The notes under the pieces are model-generated. The model was not told the origin of the DNA. It did not search any database and saw only the letters and a program-made list of their open reading frames with translations. Positions 29,287-39,100 of a stretch of DNA of 64,000 nt are shown here, one piece after another. Source of the stretch: Ancylobacter sp. SL191 (GTDB lineage Bacteria; Pseudomonadota; Alphaproteobacteria; Rhizobiales; Xanthobacteraceae); NCBI RefSeq assembly GCF_026625645.1, contig NZ_CP113056.1:1740501-1804500 (forward strand), written 5' to 3'. The position numbers and the translations under genes are program-made. Each line of letters opens with the position of its first letter. Position 1 is the first letter of the stretch.

Positions 29287-30545
29287 CAGCGGCCGATATG
29301 CTCGGCCATGCGGCCGATGTACCAGTTGCAGAATTTGTCCACGAGCATCTCGGTGTGCGGGGAATAAGGGCCGGGCTCATAGGCCGGGCTGCGGGCACCT
29401 TCCTGGCAATAGCCGACCAGCGTCGAATCCTGGTCATTGGTGGCGTCCCACACGCCGGTGAGGTTCTCGATGTCGTAATCGACGCCTTCCACCGCGTCCT
29501 TGTGAACCAGCCACTTGGTGCGCAGCAGCGAGCGTTCGGCATCGAGCGGCAGCACCGAGAACACCACGGCATGGTCGGACATGAAGTGGTGCCAGGAGTT
29601 CGGCTGGGTCCAGAAGTGCAGCGCGCCGTGCTTGGGATCGTTGATCTTGCCGAGCAGTTTCTTGCAGGCGGCCTTGGTGTCGGAGGTGTGGCTCTCGCCA
29701 TCGCCTGCAAGCGGCAGACGCTCGGTGCGGAAGCCGGTCACCATATCGTCGAGGTGTTCCATCATGGTGGATGGGAAGCCGCAGCTCTCCCATTCACGAT
29801 GCGAGGTGGTGACCAGCTTGGCGTAGTCCTCGGCTTCCTTGCGGCCATGCTCGTCGAGCTCCTCCGGCGCGAAGCCGAAGCCATAGGCGAAGAGCGGCAC
29901 GGTCAGCTCGGGGTGATTACCGGAGCAGTGGTAGCACTCGCGGTTGTTCTCCATCGTCAGCTTCCAGTTGCCCGGCTCGATGATGTCCTTCTCGAAGGCG
30001 ACCTTGGCGTTCTTCAGGTCGTGCGGGGCGAGATAGGGCGCCATCTTGGCGGCCATCACATCGAAATCGGCCGGCGGCTCGTCAGCGAGGCAGACGAACA
30101 GCAGCCCTTCCAGCGAGCGCACATGCACGGGCTTGAGGCCGTGGCAGGAGGGGTCGAAGCCTTCGCCCATATGCTCGGCGAAGAGCAGCTTGCCGTCGAG
30201 GCCGTAGGTCCAGGAATGGTAGCGGCAGACCAGATTGCCGACCGTGGTCTTGTAGTCGTGCACGATCGGCGCGCCGCGATGGCGGCACACATTGTGGAAG
30301 GCGCGGACCTCGCCATCGTCATCGCGCACCAGGAAGATCTTGGTCTTGCCGATGTCGAGCGTCATGGCGTCGCCCGGCTCGGGAATGTCAGGGTCGACGC
30401 CGACGAAGAGCCAGTGATGGCCGAAGATCACGTCCATGTCCGCCTCGAAGATGTCGGGGCTGGTGTAGAACGGAGCTTCCAGGCTGTAGCCGGGTTTGCG
30501 GCGGTGGATGAGCGCTTTCAGCGGGGTCTGCGTGCTGTCGAGCAT
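29286..30545 (-). CDS. gbcA: Glycine betaine monooxygenase oxygenase GbcA
   Basis: This 419-residue Rieske non-heme iron oxygenase demethylates glycine betaine to dimethylglycine and formaldehyde. The Rieske ligands are C87, H89, C107 and H110 (CRHRG and CRYHSW), and the catalytic-domain motif NNRECYHCSGNHPE is present. ATG 30545 (MLDSTQTPLKAL) is preceded by GGGAGA at a good distance; a longer frame to 30620 is possible but unlikely. The gene heads the gbcAB operon. Two GCGACA repeats 21 bases apart lie 80-106 bases upstream and are candidate activator sites. Confidence 0.94.
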   Translation of the reverse strand: MLDSTQTPLKALIHRRKPGYSLEAPFYTSPDIFEADMDVIFGHHWLFVGVDPDIPEPGDAMTLDIGKTKIFLVRDDDGEVRAFHNVCRHRGAPIVHDYKTTVGNLVCRYHSWTYGLDGKLLFAEHMGEGFDPSCHGLKPVHVRSLEGLLFVCLADEPPADFDVMAAKMAPYLAPHDLKNAKVAFEKDIIEPGNWKLTMENNRECYHCSGNHPELTVPLFAYGFGFAPEELDEHGRKEAEDYAKLVTTSHREWESCGFPSTMMEHLDDMVTGFRTERLPLAGDGESHTSDTKAACKKLLGKINDPKHGALHFWTQPNSWHHFMSDHAVVFSVLPLDAERSLLRTKWLVHKDAVEGVDYDIENLTGVWDATNDQDSTLVGYCQEGARSPAYEPGPYSPHTEMLVDKFCNWYIGRMAEHIGR

Positions 30546-30622
30546 CGGTCTGTTCTCCCTCGCGGGTGAGCCCCGCTGTCGTCTGGAATTGTTCGACGGA
30601 ACGGGAGACGAGACTTTCACGC

Positions 30623-30651
30623 ATGCGACAGTCGCTTTGCTGCAAGCGACA
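30623..30651. promoter_or_regulatory. Candidate AraC-type activator site upstream of gbcA
   Basis: ATGCGACA (30623-30630) and AAGCGACA (30644-30651) form a direct repeat with exactly 21 bases between starts, two helical turns. This is the usual geometry for AraC-family activators. They lie 78-106 bases upstream of the gbcA start. The same 8-mer ATGCGACA occurs twice at a similar distance before soxB. Confidence 0.5.
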
Positions 30652-30698
30652 TTCGGGCGAGGAGGCCGCGCGTGGCGGCCCCCTGTCCGGTGTGCGCG

Positions 30699-31472
30699 TC
30701 ACATGGCCGGAAAAATGGCGATGTCGTGCACCTTGCCGGACACGCCGCCGATCATCCCGAGCACCGTCGCCTTGCCGCTGGCGAGATCGACCCGGTAGAG
30801 CGTGCCGTCCGCCATCAGCCAGCCCTCGCTCGTGCTGCCGGCCGGGATGTCGAACGCGTAGCTGCCGGCACTGATGCCCAGCTTGCCGACGGAGTTCAGC
30901 ACGCCATCATTGGGCGGCGCCTGCTTCACCAGCTTGCCGGCGGCCGCGTCGACATCGAACAGGGCGGTTTCCTTGGCGCCCTTCACCGAATTGGTATAGG
31001 CGCCGGCGACGATCTTGGGCGTTCTCGCCTTGTTCATGTCAGCGTCGGCGTATTTCAGCGCGCCATCCTTGGTCACCTTGCCGTCATCGACATTGGCCCG
31101 CAGATTCGTGCCGTCGCTGCCGATGACGCGCAGCCGGTCGGCGACCGGGTTGAAGTCGACCGTCGCCACGGTGCCGGCGGGCAGCATCGTGTCGAGCTTC
31201 GACTTGGGGCTGGTGGCGCCGCTCATGGGGTTGATGGTCACGAGCGTGCCGTCGTCGAACAGGCCGTAAAGCATGCCATCGGCCGGGCGCACGTCGATGC
31301 CGACGAGCGTGCCCGTCCCGGCGATCTTCATCGGCGCGCCGGCCTTGGCGGCCTTCACGTCCACGATGGCGATGCTGTTGCCATCAAGCAGGGCCGCGAC
31401 GGACTGGGCGCTGGCGGCGGTCGTGGTCATCGCCAGTCCGGCGACGGCGAGGGCGATCATCGTGCGGTTCAT
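30699..31472 (-). CDS. DUF4394-domain secreted protein
   Basis: This 257-residue exported protein has a signal peptide of about 22 residues (cleavage near ASA-Q). The remainder is one DUF4394 domain, rich in short beta-strand repeats such as LVGIDVRPADGMLYGLF and DFNPVADRLRVIGSDGTNLR. The function of the domain is unknown; a beta-propeller-like extracytoplasmic fold is suggested by the repeats. It is divergent from an ECF sigma factor gene with 156 bases between starts, so it is a likely member of that regulon. Confidence 0.8.
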   Translation of the reverse strand: MNRTMIALAVAGLAMTTTAASAQSVAALLDGNSIAIVDVKAAKAGAPMKIAGTGTLVGIDVRPADGMLYGLFDDGTLVTINPMSGATSPKSKLDTMLPAGTVATVDFNPVADRLRVIGSDGTNLRANVDDGKVTKDGALKYADADMNKARTPKIVAGAYTNSVKGAKETALFDVDAAAGKLVKQAPPNDGVLNSVGKLGISAGSYAFDIPAGSTSEGWLMADGTLYRVDLASGKATVLGMIGGVSGKVHDIAIFPAM

Positions 31473-31569
31473 GGGGCGTACTCCGTTGGGCCGAGCGTGT
31501 CTCGGCGGACAGAGCGGCTACACGCGGCCTCGGGCGCGGGACGCAGCCGAGACGAAAAAATTCTGCCGC

Positions 31570-31598
31570 TGCATCCGTAGCGTTTCCTTCGGCGTATC
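31570..31598 (+). promoter_or_regulatory. Candidate ECF-type promoter of the sigma/anti-sigma operon
   Basis: TGCATCC (31570-31576) and CGTATC (31593-31598) are separated by 16 bases, which fits an ECF -35/-10 pair. Transcription would begin near 31605, about 24 bases before the GTG start. A looser TGCGTCC/CGTGTA pair with shorter spacing exists on the other strand towards the DUF4394 gene. Confidence 0.35.
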
Positions 31599-31628
31599 AA
31601 ACCATGAGCAACCTTGCGGAAACCGCTG

Positions 31629-32198
31629 GTGACGAGCCTGCCGCGCATCGCCCATGACACCGTTGAAGACGAACTGGCCGAGGCGCTGCATGGTTGCGCG
31701 CGCGGCGAGCGGGCGAGCCTTCATCGGCTCTATGAGCATCTGGCGCCGAAGATGACGGGCGTGGCGCTTCGCATGCTGCGCCGGCGCGACCTTGCCGACG
31801 AGGTCGTTCACGACACGTTCCTGCGCATCTGGGAAAAGGCCGGAAGCTACGATCCGTCGCGCGGCAAGGCCTCCACCTGGGCATTCACCGTGTTGCGCAA
31901 CACGGCGCTCAATGTCCTTAGGGGGGAGCGGCGCATCGAGCTGGTGGAGGATTACGACGCCATTGAGCCCGCGTCTGAAGAGGCGGACGCGGAGAGCCTT
32001 CTGGTGGCACTGTCGGAAACCAGCGCTCTGAAACGCTGCCTTGACCGACTTGAGCCCATGAGGCGGCGGGCGATCCTTCTCGCCTATCTGCGGGGCCTGA
32101 CCCATGGCGAACTGGCCGGCCGGCTCGGCGTGCCGCTAGGCACCGCCAAGGCGTGGATCCGCCGGAGCCTTCGTACGCTGAAGGACTGCCTGGCATGA
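31629..32198 (+). CDS. ECF-subfamily RNA polymerase sigma factor
   Basis: This 189-residue sigma factor has region 2 (about 28-95, with RDLADEVVHDTFLRIWEKA) and region 4 (about 130-180, with RRRAILLAYLRGLTHGELAGRLGVPLGTAKAWIRRSLRTLK). There is no region 1 or 3. GTG 31629 has GGAAA upstream at a suitable spacing; TTG 31614 is an alternative giving 194 residues. Its stop overlaps the anti-sigma start (ATGA). The pairing with an RskA-type anti-sigma factor suggests release by an envelope or oxidative signal. Confidence 0.88.
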   Translation: MTSLPRIAHDTVEDELAEALHGCARGERASLHRLYEHLAPKMTGVALRMLRRRDLADEVVHDTFLRIWEKAGSYDPSRGKASTWAFTVLRNTALNVLRGERRIELVEDYDAIEPASEEADAESLLVALSETSALKRCLDRLEPMRRRAILLAYLRGLTHGELAGRLGVPLGTAKAWIRRSLRTLKDCLA

Positions 32199-32944
32199 GC
32201 CCGCAGGAGCGCGAGCGACTCGCCAGCGAATATGTGCTGGGCCTTCTGGATCCCGAGGAGGCGCGGGACTGCGAGGCGCGGCTGGCCGTCGATGAACGCC
32301 TTGCCGCGCTGGTGGAGGAATGGCGCGAGCGGGTGGCCGAGCTCGACGCGACCGCGCCCTTCGTCCGTCCTGATCCGGCTCTGTGGTCGCGGATTGAAGC
32401 CTCACTGCCGGCGCGGGCTACACCCGCCATCGAGCCGACGACCCTGCCGCTTTCCGGCACCCGCGCGACGCAGCGCAAGCGGGGCGCGCCCTGGTGGAAC
32501 AGCCTTCCTCTCTGGCGCGGTGTCGGCCTCGCCGCTTGTGCCGCAACCGTGCTGCTGGCGGCGGGCATTGGCTATGTCGCCCAAAAGGCGGCACAGGCCC
32601 CGGTCCTGGTGGCCGTGCTTCTGTCCGACCAGAACCAGCCGGCGGCGGTGGTCAACGCCTTCCGGGATGGACGCACGGAGCTTCTGGCGCTGAGCGAGCT
32701 GAGGGCGCCGGAGGGCAAGTCGCTGCAGGTCTGGACCCTGTGGGACCGGGCGCGCGGCCCGGTCTCGGTCGGGCTGCTCGACGCCTTGCGGACCATCCCG
32801 CTGAACGTCGATAGCCTGCCGCGGCCGGCCGCCGAACAGCTCTATGAAATTACGCTGGAGCCAGCCGGCGGTTCGCCAACGGGCCGGCCCACGGGGCCGA
32901 TCCTGATGAAGGGTAATGCGAGCCCGACGGGCGCGGGGATTTGA
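32195..32944 (+). CDS. RskA/anti-sigma-K family anti-sigma factor
   Basis: This 249-residue protein has an N-terminal cytoplasmic zinc-free anti-sigma-like part (EYVLGLLDPEEARDCEARL), one transmembrane segment (about 109-128) and a periplasmic RskA C-terminal domain with LSELRAPEGKSLQVWTLWD and LEPAGGSPTGRPTGPIL. It would hold the upstream ECF factor inactive at the membrane. ATG 32195 overlaps the sigma stop and has AAGGA at 32181-32185. Confidence 0.85.
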   Translation: MSPQERERLASEYVLGLLDPEEARDCEARLAVDERLAALVEEWRERVAELDATAPFVRPDPALWSRIEASLPARATPAIEPTTLPLSGTRATQRKRGAPWWNSLPLWRGVGLAACAATVLLAAGIGYVAQKAAQAPVLVAVLLSDQNQPAAVVNAFRDGRTELLALSELRAPEGKSLQVWTLWDRARGPVSVGLLDALRTIPLNVDSLPRPAAEQLYEITLEPAGGSPTGRPTGPILMKGNASPTGAGI

Positions 32945-32952
32945 CGGCCCGA

Positions 32953-34011
32953 TCAGTCGAACAGCCGGCTCGCCGCCATGCTCTGCGTCGCCGGGCCGGG
33001 CGCGCGGGCGCGGGCGTCGGAGGGCGTGAAGCCGTGCTGCGCCTTGAACTGGCGGGAGAAATGCGCGCAGTCCGAGAATCCGGCTTCGAGCGCGATGTCG
33101 GTCACCGACCGGCCAGTCGTGTCGAGCAGGAAGCGCGCATAGCGCAGCCGCAGCCGCCGGTAGAACTCCGCCGGGCGCTGGCCCATGATGGTCTGGAACA
33201 GGCGCTCGAGCTGGCGTGTTGACAGATGCAGCCGGCGGGCGATGTCGGCGATGGGCAGCGGGTCGGCGAGGTGCTGCTCCATCAGCAGCAGCGCCCGGCG
33301 CACGCGGTCATCCGCCACGAGATCGGCAATGGGCGGGTGCGGCTGGGATTCGGTGCCGGGCCGCTGGCGGTCGAGCAGCAGAACGTGGCGGCTCTTCTGC
33401 GCCACGGAGCGGCCGAGGAATTTCTCCACGAGGGCGGTCGCGAGGTCCGCCGCCCCGCCGCCGCCGGCGCAGGTGATACGGTCGCCGTCGATCACGAACA
33501 GACGGTCGGCGACCGGCGTGTGGTGCGGGAATTCGTCGAGGAAGTCCTGATAGTGATACCAGGACACGCAGCAGCGGCGTCCGGTCATCAGCCCGGCGCG
33601 GGCCAGCACGAAGCTGCCCGTGCACACACCGACCAGAGAGACGCCGGCCCGCGCGGCGCGCTTGAGATAGGCAATGCTCTCCTCGTCGAGCTGGCTGCCG
33701 CCATGCAAAAGCCCGCCGACGACAATGATGTAGTGGAAGCTGGACGGGTCCGCGAGCGGCCCGGACGGCGAGACAGTGACGCCGCAGCTCGCCCTGATCG
33801 GCTCGGGGCGCGACGCCATCACCTGCCAGCGCGCGAGGATGGGCCGCGAGCGGTCGCCATCATCAGCGGCGAGGCGGAACTGGTCCACCATCAGCGAGAA
33901 GGCGGACAGGGTGAAGTTGTCCGTGAGGATAAAGCCGACATTCAAGGCGGGCGCGGCCGCCGCGCTGGTGGCCGCCATGGTGCCGAAAGGGGTGGGTCGC
34001 TGCTGGGTCAT
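32953..34011 (-). CDS. GlxA-family AraC-type transcriptional regulator (GbdR/SouR-like candidate 2)
   Basis: This second DJ-1/PfpI plus AraC regulator has 352 residues. The N-terminal domain includes [14 protein letters not shown] and [14 protein letters not shown]; the C-terminal HTH pair includes [22 protein letters not shown] and [21 protein letters not shown]. It lies 83 bases downstream of sdaA on the same strand, at the end of the sarcosine oxidase operon, so it may control sarcosine or betaine genes. ATG 34011 has GGAG 7 bases upstream. Which of the two GlxA proteins is the true GbdR cannot be decided from sequence. Confidence 0.82.
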   Translation of the reverse strand: MTQQRPTPFGTMAATSAAAAPALNVGFILTDNFTLSAFSLMVDQFRLAADDGDRSRPILARWQVMASRPEPIRASCGVTVSPSGPLADPSSFHYIIVVGGLLHGGSQLDEESIAYLKRAARAGVSLVGVCTGSFVLARAGLMTGRRCCVSWYHYQDFLDEFPHHTPVADRLFVIDGDRITCAGGGGAADLATALVEKFLGRSVAQKSRHVLLLDRQRPGTESQPHPPIADLVADDRVRRALLLMEQHLADPLPIADIARRLHLSTRQLERLFQTIMGQRPAEFYRRLRLRYARFLLDTTGRSVTDIALEAGFSDCAHFSRQFKAQHGFTPSDARARAPGPATQSMAASRLFD

Positions 34012-34094
34012 GGCTTGCTCCGGATCACAGCATAGCAAATTTGCTGCATGTCTTAGCAAGACCGGTGCCGTCCCGACGGTGCGCTTCGGTTTCT

Positions 34095-35462
34095 TCAGCA
34101 TTCCGGGAGGTTCACCGCGAGGCCGCCGAGCGAGGTTTCCTTGTATTTCGAGGCCATGTCGCGCCCGGTCTCGCGCATGGTGACGATGACCTTGTCGAGC
34201 GAGACGATGTGCGTGCCGTCGCCATGCAGCGCCAGCGAGGCCGCATTGACCGCGCTGATGGCGCCAAAGGCGTTGCGCTCGATGCAGGGCACCTGCACCA
34301 GCCCGCCGATCGGATCGCAGGTCATGCCGAGATGATGCTCCATGCCGATCTCGGCGGCGTTCTCGATCTGCGCATTGCTGCCGCCGAGCGCGGCGGCAAG
34401 GCCTGCCGCCGCCATGGAGCAGGCGACGCCGACCTCGCCCTGGCAGCCGACTTCCGCGCCGGAGATTGAGGCGTTCATCTTGAACAGAGCGCCGATGGCG
34501 GTGGCGGTGAGTAGGAACTGGTGCATCCCGGCGCGGTTCGCGCCCGGACAGTGGTCGCGGTAATAACGCAGCGTCGCCGGAACGACGCCGGCCGCGCCAT
34601 TGGTCGGCGCCGTCACCACGCGCCCGCCGGCGGCGTTCTCCTCATTCACCGCGATGGCGTAGAGGCTCACCCAGTCCATCACCTCATGCGGTGTTTTGGA
34701 GTTCCGGGCGATGAGTGTGTCGCGGATCGCCTTCGCCCGGCGCTTGACCTTCAGCCCGCCCGGCAGCTCGCCGGCGGTTGATATGCCCCGGTCGATGCAG
34801 GCCATCATGGTGTCGATGACGAGATCAAGATGGCGTTCGACCTCCGCCTCCGGGCGGCGCGCCTGCTCATTGGCGCTCATCATCTCGGCGATGGAGAGGC
34901 CGGAACGCTCGCCCTGCACCAGAAGATCGCGGGCGTTGCGGAAAGGGTGGGGAATCGGCACCTCGCCCGAGGCAGCGGCGGGCGCGCCGACTTCCGCCTC
35001 CGGCACCACGAAGCCGCCGCCGATGGAGCACCAGCGTTTCTCGACGAGCAGCGCCCCTGATGCGTCGAACGCGCGGAAGGCCAGCGTGTTGGGATGCTTG
35101 GGCGCGGCGGCATGGCCGTCGAACAGAATGTCGGCCCCGGCCTCGAATGCGATGGTCCGCGTACCGGCGAGAGTGAGGCGCCGTGCGGCCGTCGCCTCGG
35201 CGACGAGCGCGTCGGCGCGGTCGGGGTCGATGCTATGCGGGCGCTCACCGGCCAGGCCGAGGACGACCGCCTTGTCGGTGCCATGCCCCTTGCCGGTCCA
35301 GGCAAGAGAACCGAACAGGGCGGTCTCGACGCGGGTGACCCGCTCAAGCAGGCCGGCCGAGGCTAGGCCATCGGCAAAGGTCGCGGCGGCGACCATCGGC
35401 CCCACCGTGTGCGACGAGGAGGGCCCGATACCGACCTTGAAGAGCTCGAACGCACTGATCAT
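34095..35462 (-). CDS. sdaA: L-serine ammonia-lyase SdaA
   Basis: This 455-residue iron-sulfur L-serine dehydratase converts serine to pyruvate and ammonia. The beta-domain start ([15 protein letters not shown]) and the alpha domain ([30 protein letters not shown] and [27 protein letters not shown]) are all present. The cluster cysteines lie in GCQGE, TCDP and PCIER. It follows soxG by 81 bases in the same direction. In this setting it completes the conversion of betaine-derived glycine, through serine, to pyruvate. Confidence 0.95.
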   Translation of the reverse strand: MISAFELFKVGIGPSSSHTVGPMVAAATFADGLASAGLLERVTRVETALFGSLAWTGKGHGTDKAVVLGLAGERPHSIDPDRADALVAEATAARRLTLAGTRTIAFEAGADILFDGHAAAPKHPNTLAFRAFDASGALLVEKRWCSIGGGFVVPEAEVGAPAAASGEVPIPHPFRNARDLLVQGERSGLSIAEMMSANEQARRPEAEVERHLDLVIDTMMACIDRGISTAGELPGGLKVKRRAKAIRDTLIARNSKTPHEVMDWVSLYAIAVNEENAAGGRVVTAPTNGAAGVVPATLRYYRDHCPGANRAGMHQFLLTATAIGALFKMNASISGAEVGCQGEVGVACSMAAAGLAAALGGSNAQIENAAEIGMEHHLGMTCDPIGGLVQVPCIERNAFGAISAVNAASLALHGDGTHIVSLDKVIVTMRETGRDMASKYKETSLGGLAVNLPEC

Positions 35463-35543
35463 CGACGCTGCCGCCCCCGCCTGCCGCTGTCGCGGTCTGT
35501 TCTTGGTATCACGCCCTCAGGACCGGATCGTTGCCGGCCGGCG

Positions 35544-36137
35544 TCAGTTCAGCTCGCGCCGGCCCTCTTCCAGCAGGTCCCACACATAGGGCGCGAAGGA
35601 GCGCCAGACGTCGATGCGGAAGGTCTCCGACCCGGTGCGCGAGAGCACGATCTCCGCCTTGTGGAACAGGGTGCGGGTGCACATGCCGACCGGAAACCGC
35701 ACGAGATCGAGCGGCAGCGGGCAACCCTGGTTGAGCACGAAAGCGGCCTTCGGGCCGGTCAGTTCCAGTCCGACGCTACGCGAGGACACATCGACAAGGG
35801 AGTGCGGCACACCAGCAGTCGCGGCCTCGATGGCGGCCGCGATTGGCGCGGCCTCGGCGCCCGGCGCCAGCAGGATCCAATCGTCCGGTCCCAGCCAAAG
35901 CGCCGAGCGCTGCTCATTGGTGGTGAAACGGCAAGCCTCGCGCGGCAGGGCGACACCGAAGGCGTCGCCCGCCGGACCGATGGCGCCCTCGCGCCCCCGG
36001 AAGGCGAGGCGCGCCGCGGACGGCAGAACCTTGAGCGAGGCCGTGGCCCGGCGGGGCGAGCGTAGGGCGAGCGCGGCGAGCGGATCGGCGGATACGGGCA
36101 TGGTCCGAGTCCCGGTGGGGGAAGAGGTCTCAAGCAT
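35544..36137 (-). CDS. soxG: Sarcosine oxidase subunit gamma SoxG
   Basis: This 197-residue gamma subunit belongs to the heterotetrameric sarcosine oxidase. It shows the folate-binding-fold-like pattern LWLGPDDWILLAPGAEA and SLVDVSSRSVGLELTGPKA, and ends with TFRIDVWRSFAPYVWDLL. ATG 36137 overlaps the soxA stop by 8 bases and has GGGAGAG 7 bases upstream, so it is preferred over ATG 36101. Last of soxBDAG. Confidence 0.9.
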   Translation of the reverse strand: MLETSSPTGTRTMPVSADPLAALALRSPRRATASLKVLPSAARLAFRGREGAIGPAGDAFGVALPREACRFTTNEQRSALWLGPDDWILLAPGAEAAPIAAAIEAATAGVPHSLVDVSSRSVGLELTGPKAAFVLNQGCPLPLDLVRFPVGMCTRTLFHKAEIVLSRTGSETFRIDVWRSFAPYVWDLLEEGRRELN

Positions 36138-39100
36138 TCAGGCGCTCTCCCTTGGGGTCGTAGAACATCGGCTCGACCACCTCGACCTCGATCACGCTGC
36201 TGGGCATGGGCACGGCGAGCTTCTGCCCGATGCGTCCGCGCCCGCCCTTGATGACCGCGAGAGCGATGGACCGATCGAGCACCGCGCTGTGATAGGCCGA
36301 GGTCACATGGCCGAGCATCGGCACCGGCACCGGTGCGTTTGCGTCAGCGACGACCTGCGCGCCTTCCTCCAGCACGATGGCCGGATTGGTAGTCAGCAGG
36401 CCGACGAGCTGCTTGCGGTCCGGCGCCGACATCGAAGTACGGGCGAGCGAGCGCTTACCGACGAAGTCCTTCTTCGCCTTGCCGACTGCCCAGCCGAGAT
36501 TGACGTCGTCCGGTGTCGCCGTGCCGTCCGTCTCCTGGCCGACAATGATGTAGCCCTTCTCGGCGCGCAGGACATGCATCGTCTCGGTGCCATAGGGCGT
36601 GATGCCGAAGCGCTCGCCGGAGGCGTAGATGGCCTCCCAGATGAAGCGGCCATATTCAGCTGGCACGTTCACCTCGAAGCCGAGTTCACCGGTGAAGGAG
36701 ACGCTGAACAGCCGGGTCGGCACGCCGCAGATATGCCCCTCCCGCACGCTCATATGCGGGAAGGCGTCCTTCGACAGGTCGATCCCCTCGACCAGCGGCT
36801 CCAGCACGGCGCGGGCATTCGGGCCCTGCACGGCGATCACCGCCCATTGCTCGGTGGTGGAGGTGAGCCACACGTCGAGGTCGGGCCACTCGGTCTGGAG
36901 ATAATCCTCCATATGGGCGAGCACGCGCGGTGCGCCGCCGGTCGTGGTGGTGACATGGAAGCGGTCCGGCGCCATGCGGCCGACCACGCCGTCATCCATC
37001 ACGAAGCCATCCTCGCGCAGCATGACGCCGTAGCGCAGCCGGCCGGGCTCAAGCTTGGCCCAGGCGTTGGTGTACATGCGGTTCATGAACTCGGCGGCGT
37101 CCGGGCCGACGATCTCGATCTTGCCGAGGGTCGAGGCGTCGAACATGCCGACCGAAGCGCGCACCGCCTTGCACTCGCGGGCGACGGCGGCGTGTATATC
37201 CTCGCCGGCCTTGGGGAAGTACCAGGCGCGCTTCCACAGGCCGACATCCTCGAAGGCGGCGCCGTGTTCGGCCGCCCAGTCATGGATCGGCGTCTTGCGC
37301 ACCGGATCGAACAGGTCGCCGCGCGCCTCTCCGGCGAAGATGCCGAAGGTGGTGGGGGTGAAGGGCGGGCGGAAGGTGGTCAACCCGATCTGCGGCACCG
37401 GCGTCCCGAGCGCCTCGGACACGATGCCGAGTGCGTTCATGTTGGACGTCTTGCCCTGATCGGTCGCCATACCGGTCGTGGTGTAGCGCTTCACATGCTC
37501 GATGGAGCGCATGCCCTCGCGGGTGGCGAGCTTGATGTCCTTGGAGGTGACATCGTTCTGCCAGTCAACGAAAGCCTTGGCGAAGGCAGGGTTGCGGTTG
37601 TGCGGGGTGGCGCCGATGAAGCCGTCATTGCCGAGGTCCGGCGCTTCGGCCTTGAAGGAGCGGGACGAGGGGCCGTTCACCGGCGTCGCACCGCGCTGCG
37701 GCGAGACGGTGTCGCGCGCCGCCTTGGCCGCGGCCTCACCCGCGGCATAGCCGTCTTCCAGCACGGCGTTGAGCCCATAGACGCCCCGGCACGCACCCGC
37801 GGAACGCTCGCGCTCGACCGAGATGCCCGGCAGATATGACCCCGAGGCGGCGTCCCAAACCAGCTTGCCGCGCGACTGGGAGAACAAATGGAGGCTCGGC
37901 GTGTAGCCGCCCGACATCAGCACCGTGTCGCAGGCAATGGTCTGGGAGCGACCGACCTCGCCGCCGGATACCTTGGCGAGATCGGCGGAGGCGACGCGCA
38001 GACGACCAGACGTGCAAGTGACGACAGTGCCTGGCCGCACATCGATGCCGGCGGCGAGGGCGCGGCTCGGCAGTTCGCCATGAAGCTCTGCGCGCAGATC
38101 CGCCACCGCCGCGATGGTGACACCGGCGGCCTTGAGTTCCAGCGCGGCCCGGTAGCCGGAATCGCAGGCGGTGAAGATCACCGCCCGCTCGCCGGGCTTG
38201 GCACCATAGCGGCTGACATAGGTGCGTCCGGAATCGGCCAGCATCACACCCGGCCGGTCATTGTCGGGGAACACCAGCGGGCGCTCATGCGCACCGGCGG
38301 CGATCACCACCTCGGTCGCCCGCACCTGCCAGAGCCGTTCGCGCGGGAGGTCGCGGTCGGGGGCGGCGAGGTGCTCGCTCACGCGCTCGGCCAGCGCGAT
38401 CATGTTGTGGGGGAAGTAGCCAAAGCCGGTGGTGCGCGGCAGAAGCGTGACGTTTTCATGCTGCGCCAGGGTGGCGAGCGTGTCGGCCAGCCAGGCTTGC
38501 GCCGGCTTGCCCTCAATGGTCGCGCCGACCTCCGCCAGCAACGAGCCGCCGAGTTCCGCCTGCTCGTCGCACAGGATCACCCGCGCGCCGCTCTCCGCCG
38601 CCGCCAGCGCCGCCGCGAGGCCGGCCGGGCCGGCGCCGACGACCAGAACGTCGCAGAAGGCGTAGTTCTGGGTGTAGCGATCCGGGTCGGGCAGGGTAGG
38701 TGCCTTGCCGAGGCCCGCCATGGCGCGGATCTTCGGCTCGTAGAAGCGCTTCCACGCCCCCGCCGGCCACATGAAGGTCTTGTAGTAGAAGCCGGCCGGA
38801 AGGAACGGCGCTGCGAGATCATTGATCGCGCCGGCATCGAAGGCAAGCGTCGGCCAGCGGTTCTGGCTCTCCGCCTTCAGCCCCTCATAGATTTCCACCT
38901 GCGTCGCGCGCAGGTTCGGGGCGGTGCGGGCGCTGTCGCGGGCGACATCGACCAGCGCGTTCGGCTCGTCCGAACCCGCCGAGATGATGCCGCGCGGGCG
39001 GTGATATTTGAAGGACCGGCCGATGAGATGCACGCCATTGGCGATCAGCGCCGAGGCAAGCGTATCGCCCTTGTAGCCGCTATAGGTCTTGCCATCGAAG

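Noticed and set aside
29298..30569. Plus-strand open frame of 423 codons opposite gbcA
   Set aside because: It is the antisense shadow of a Rieske oxygenase with clear motifs.
31604..31657. Short ATG frame of 17 codons before the ECF sigma gene
   Set aside because: It ends after 17 codons, has no clear ribosome site, and overlaps the sigma start in another frame; a leader peptide is possible but unsupported.
35614..37839. A 741-codon plus-strand open frame opposite soxG and soxA
   Set aside because: It is antisense to well-supported sarcosine oxidase genes and has no recognisable domain; long shadow frames are expected at this GC content.
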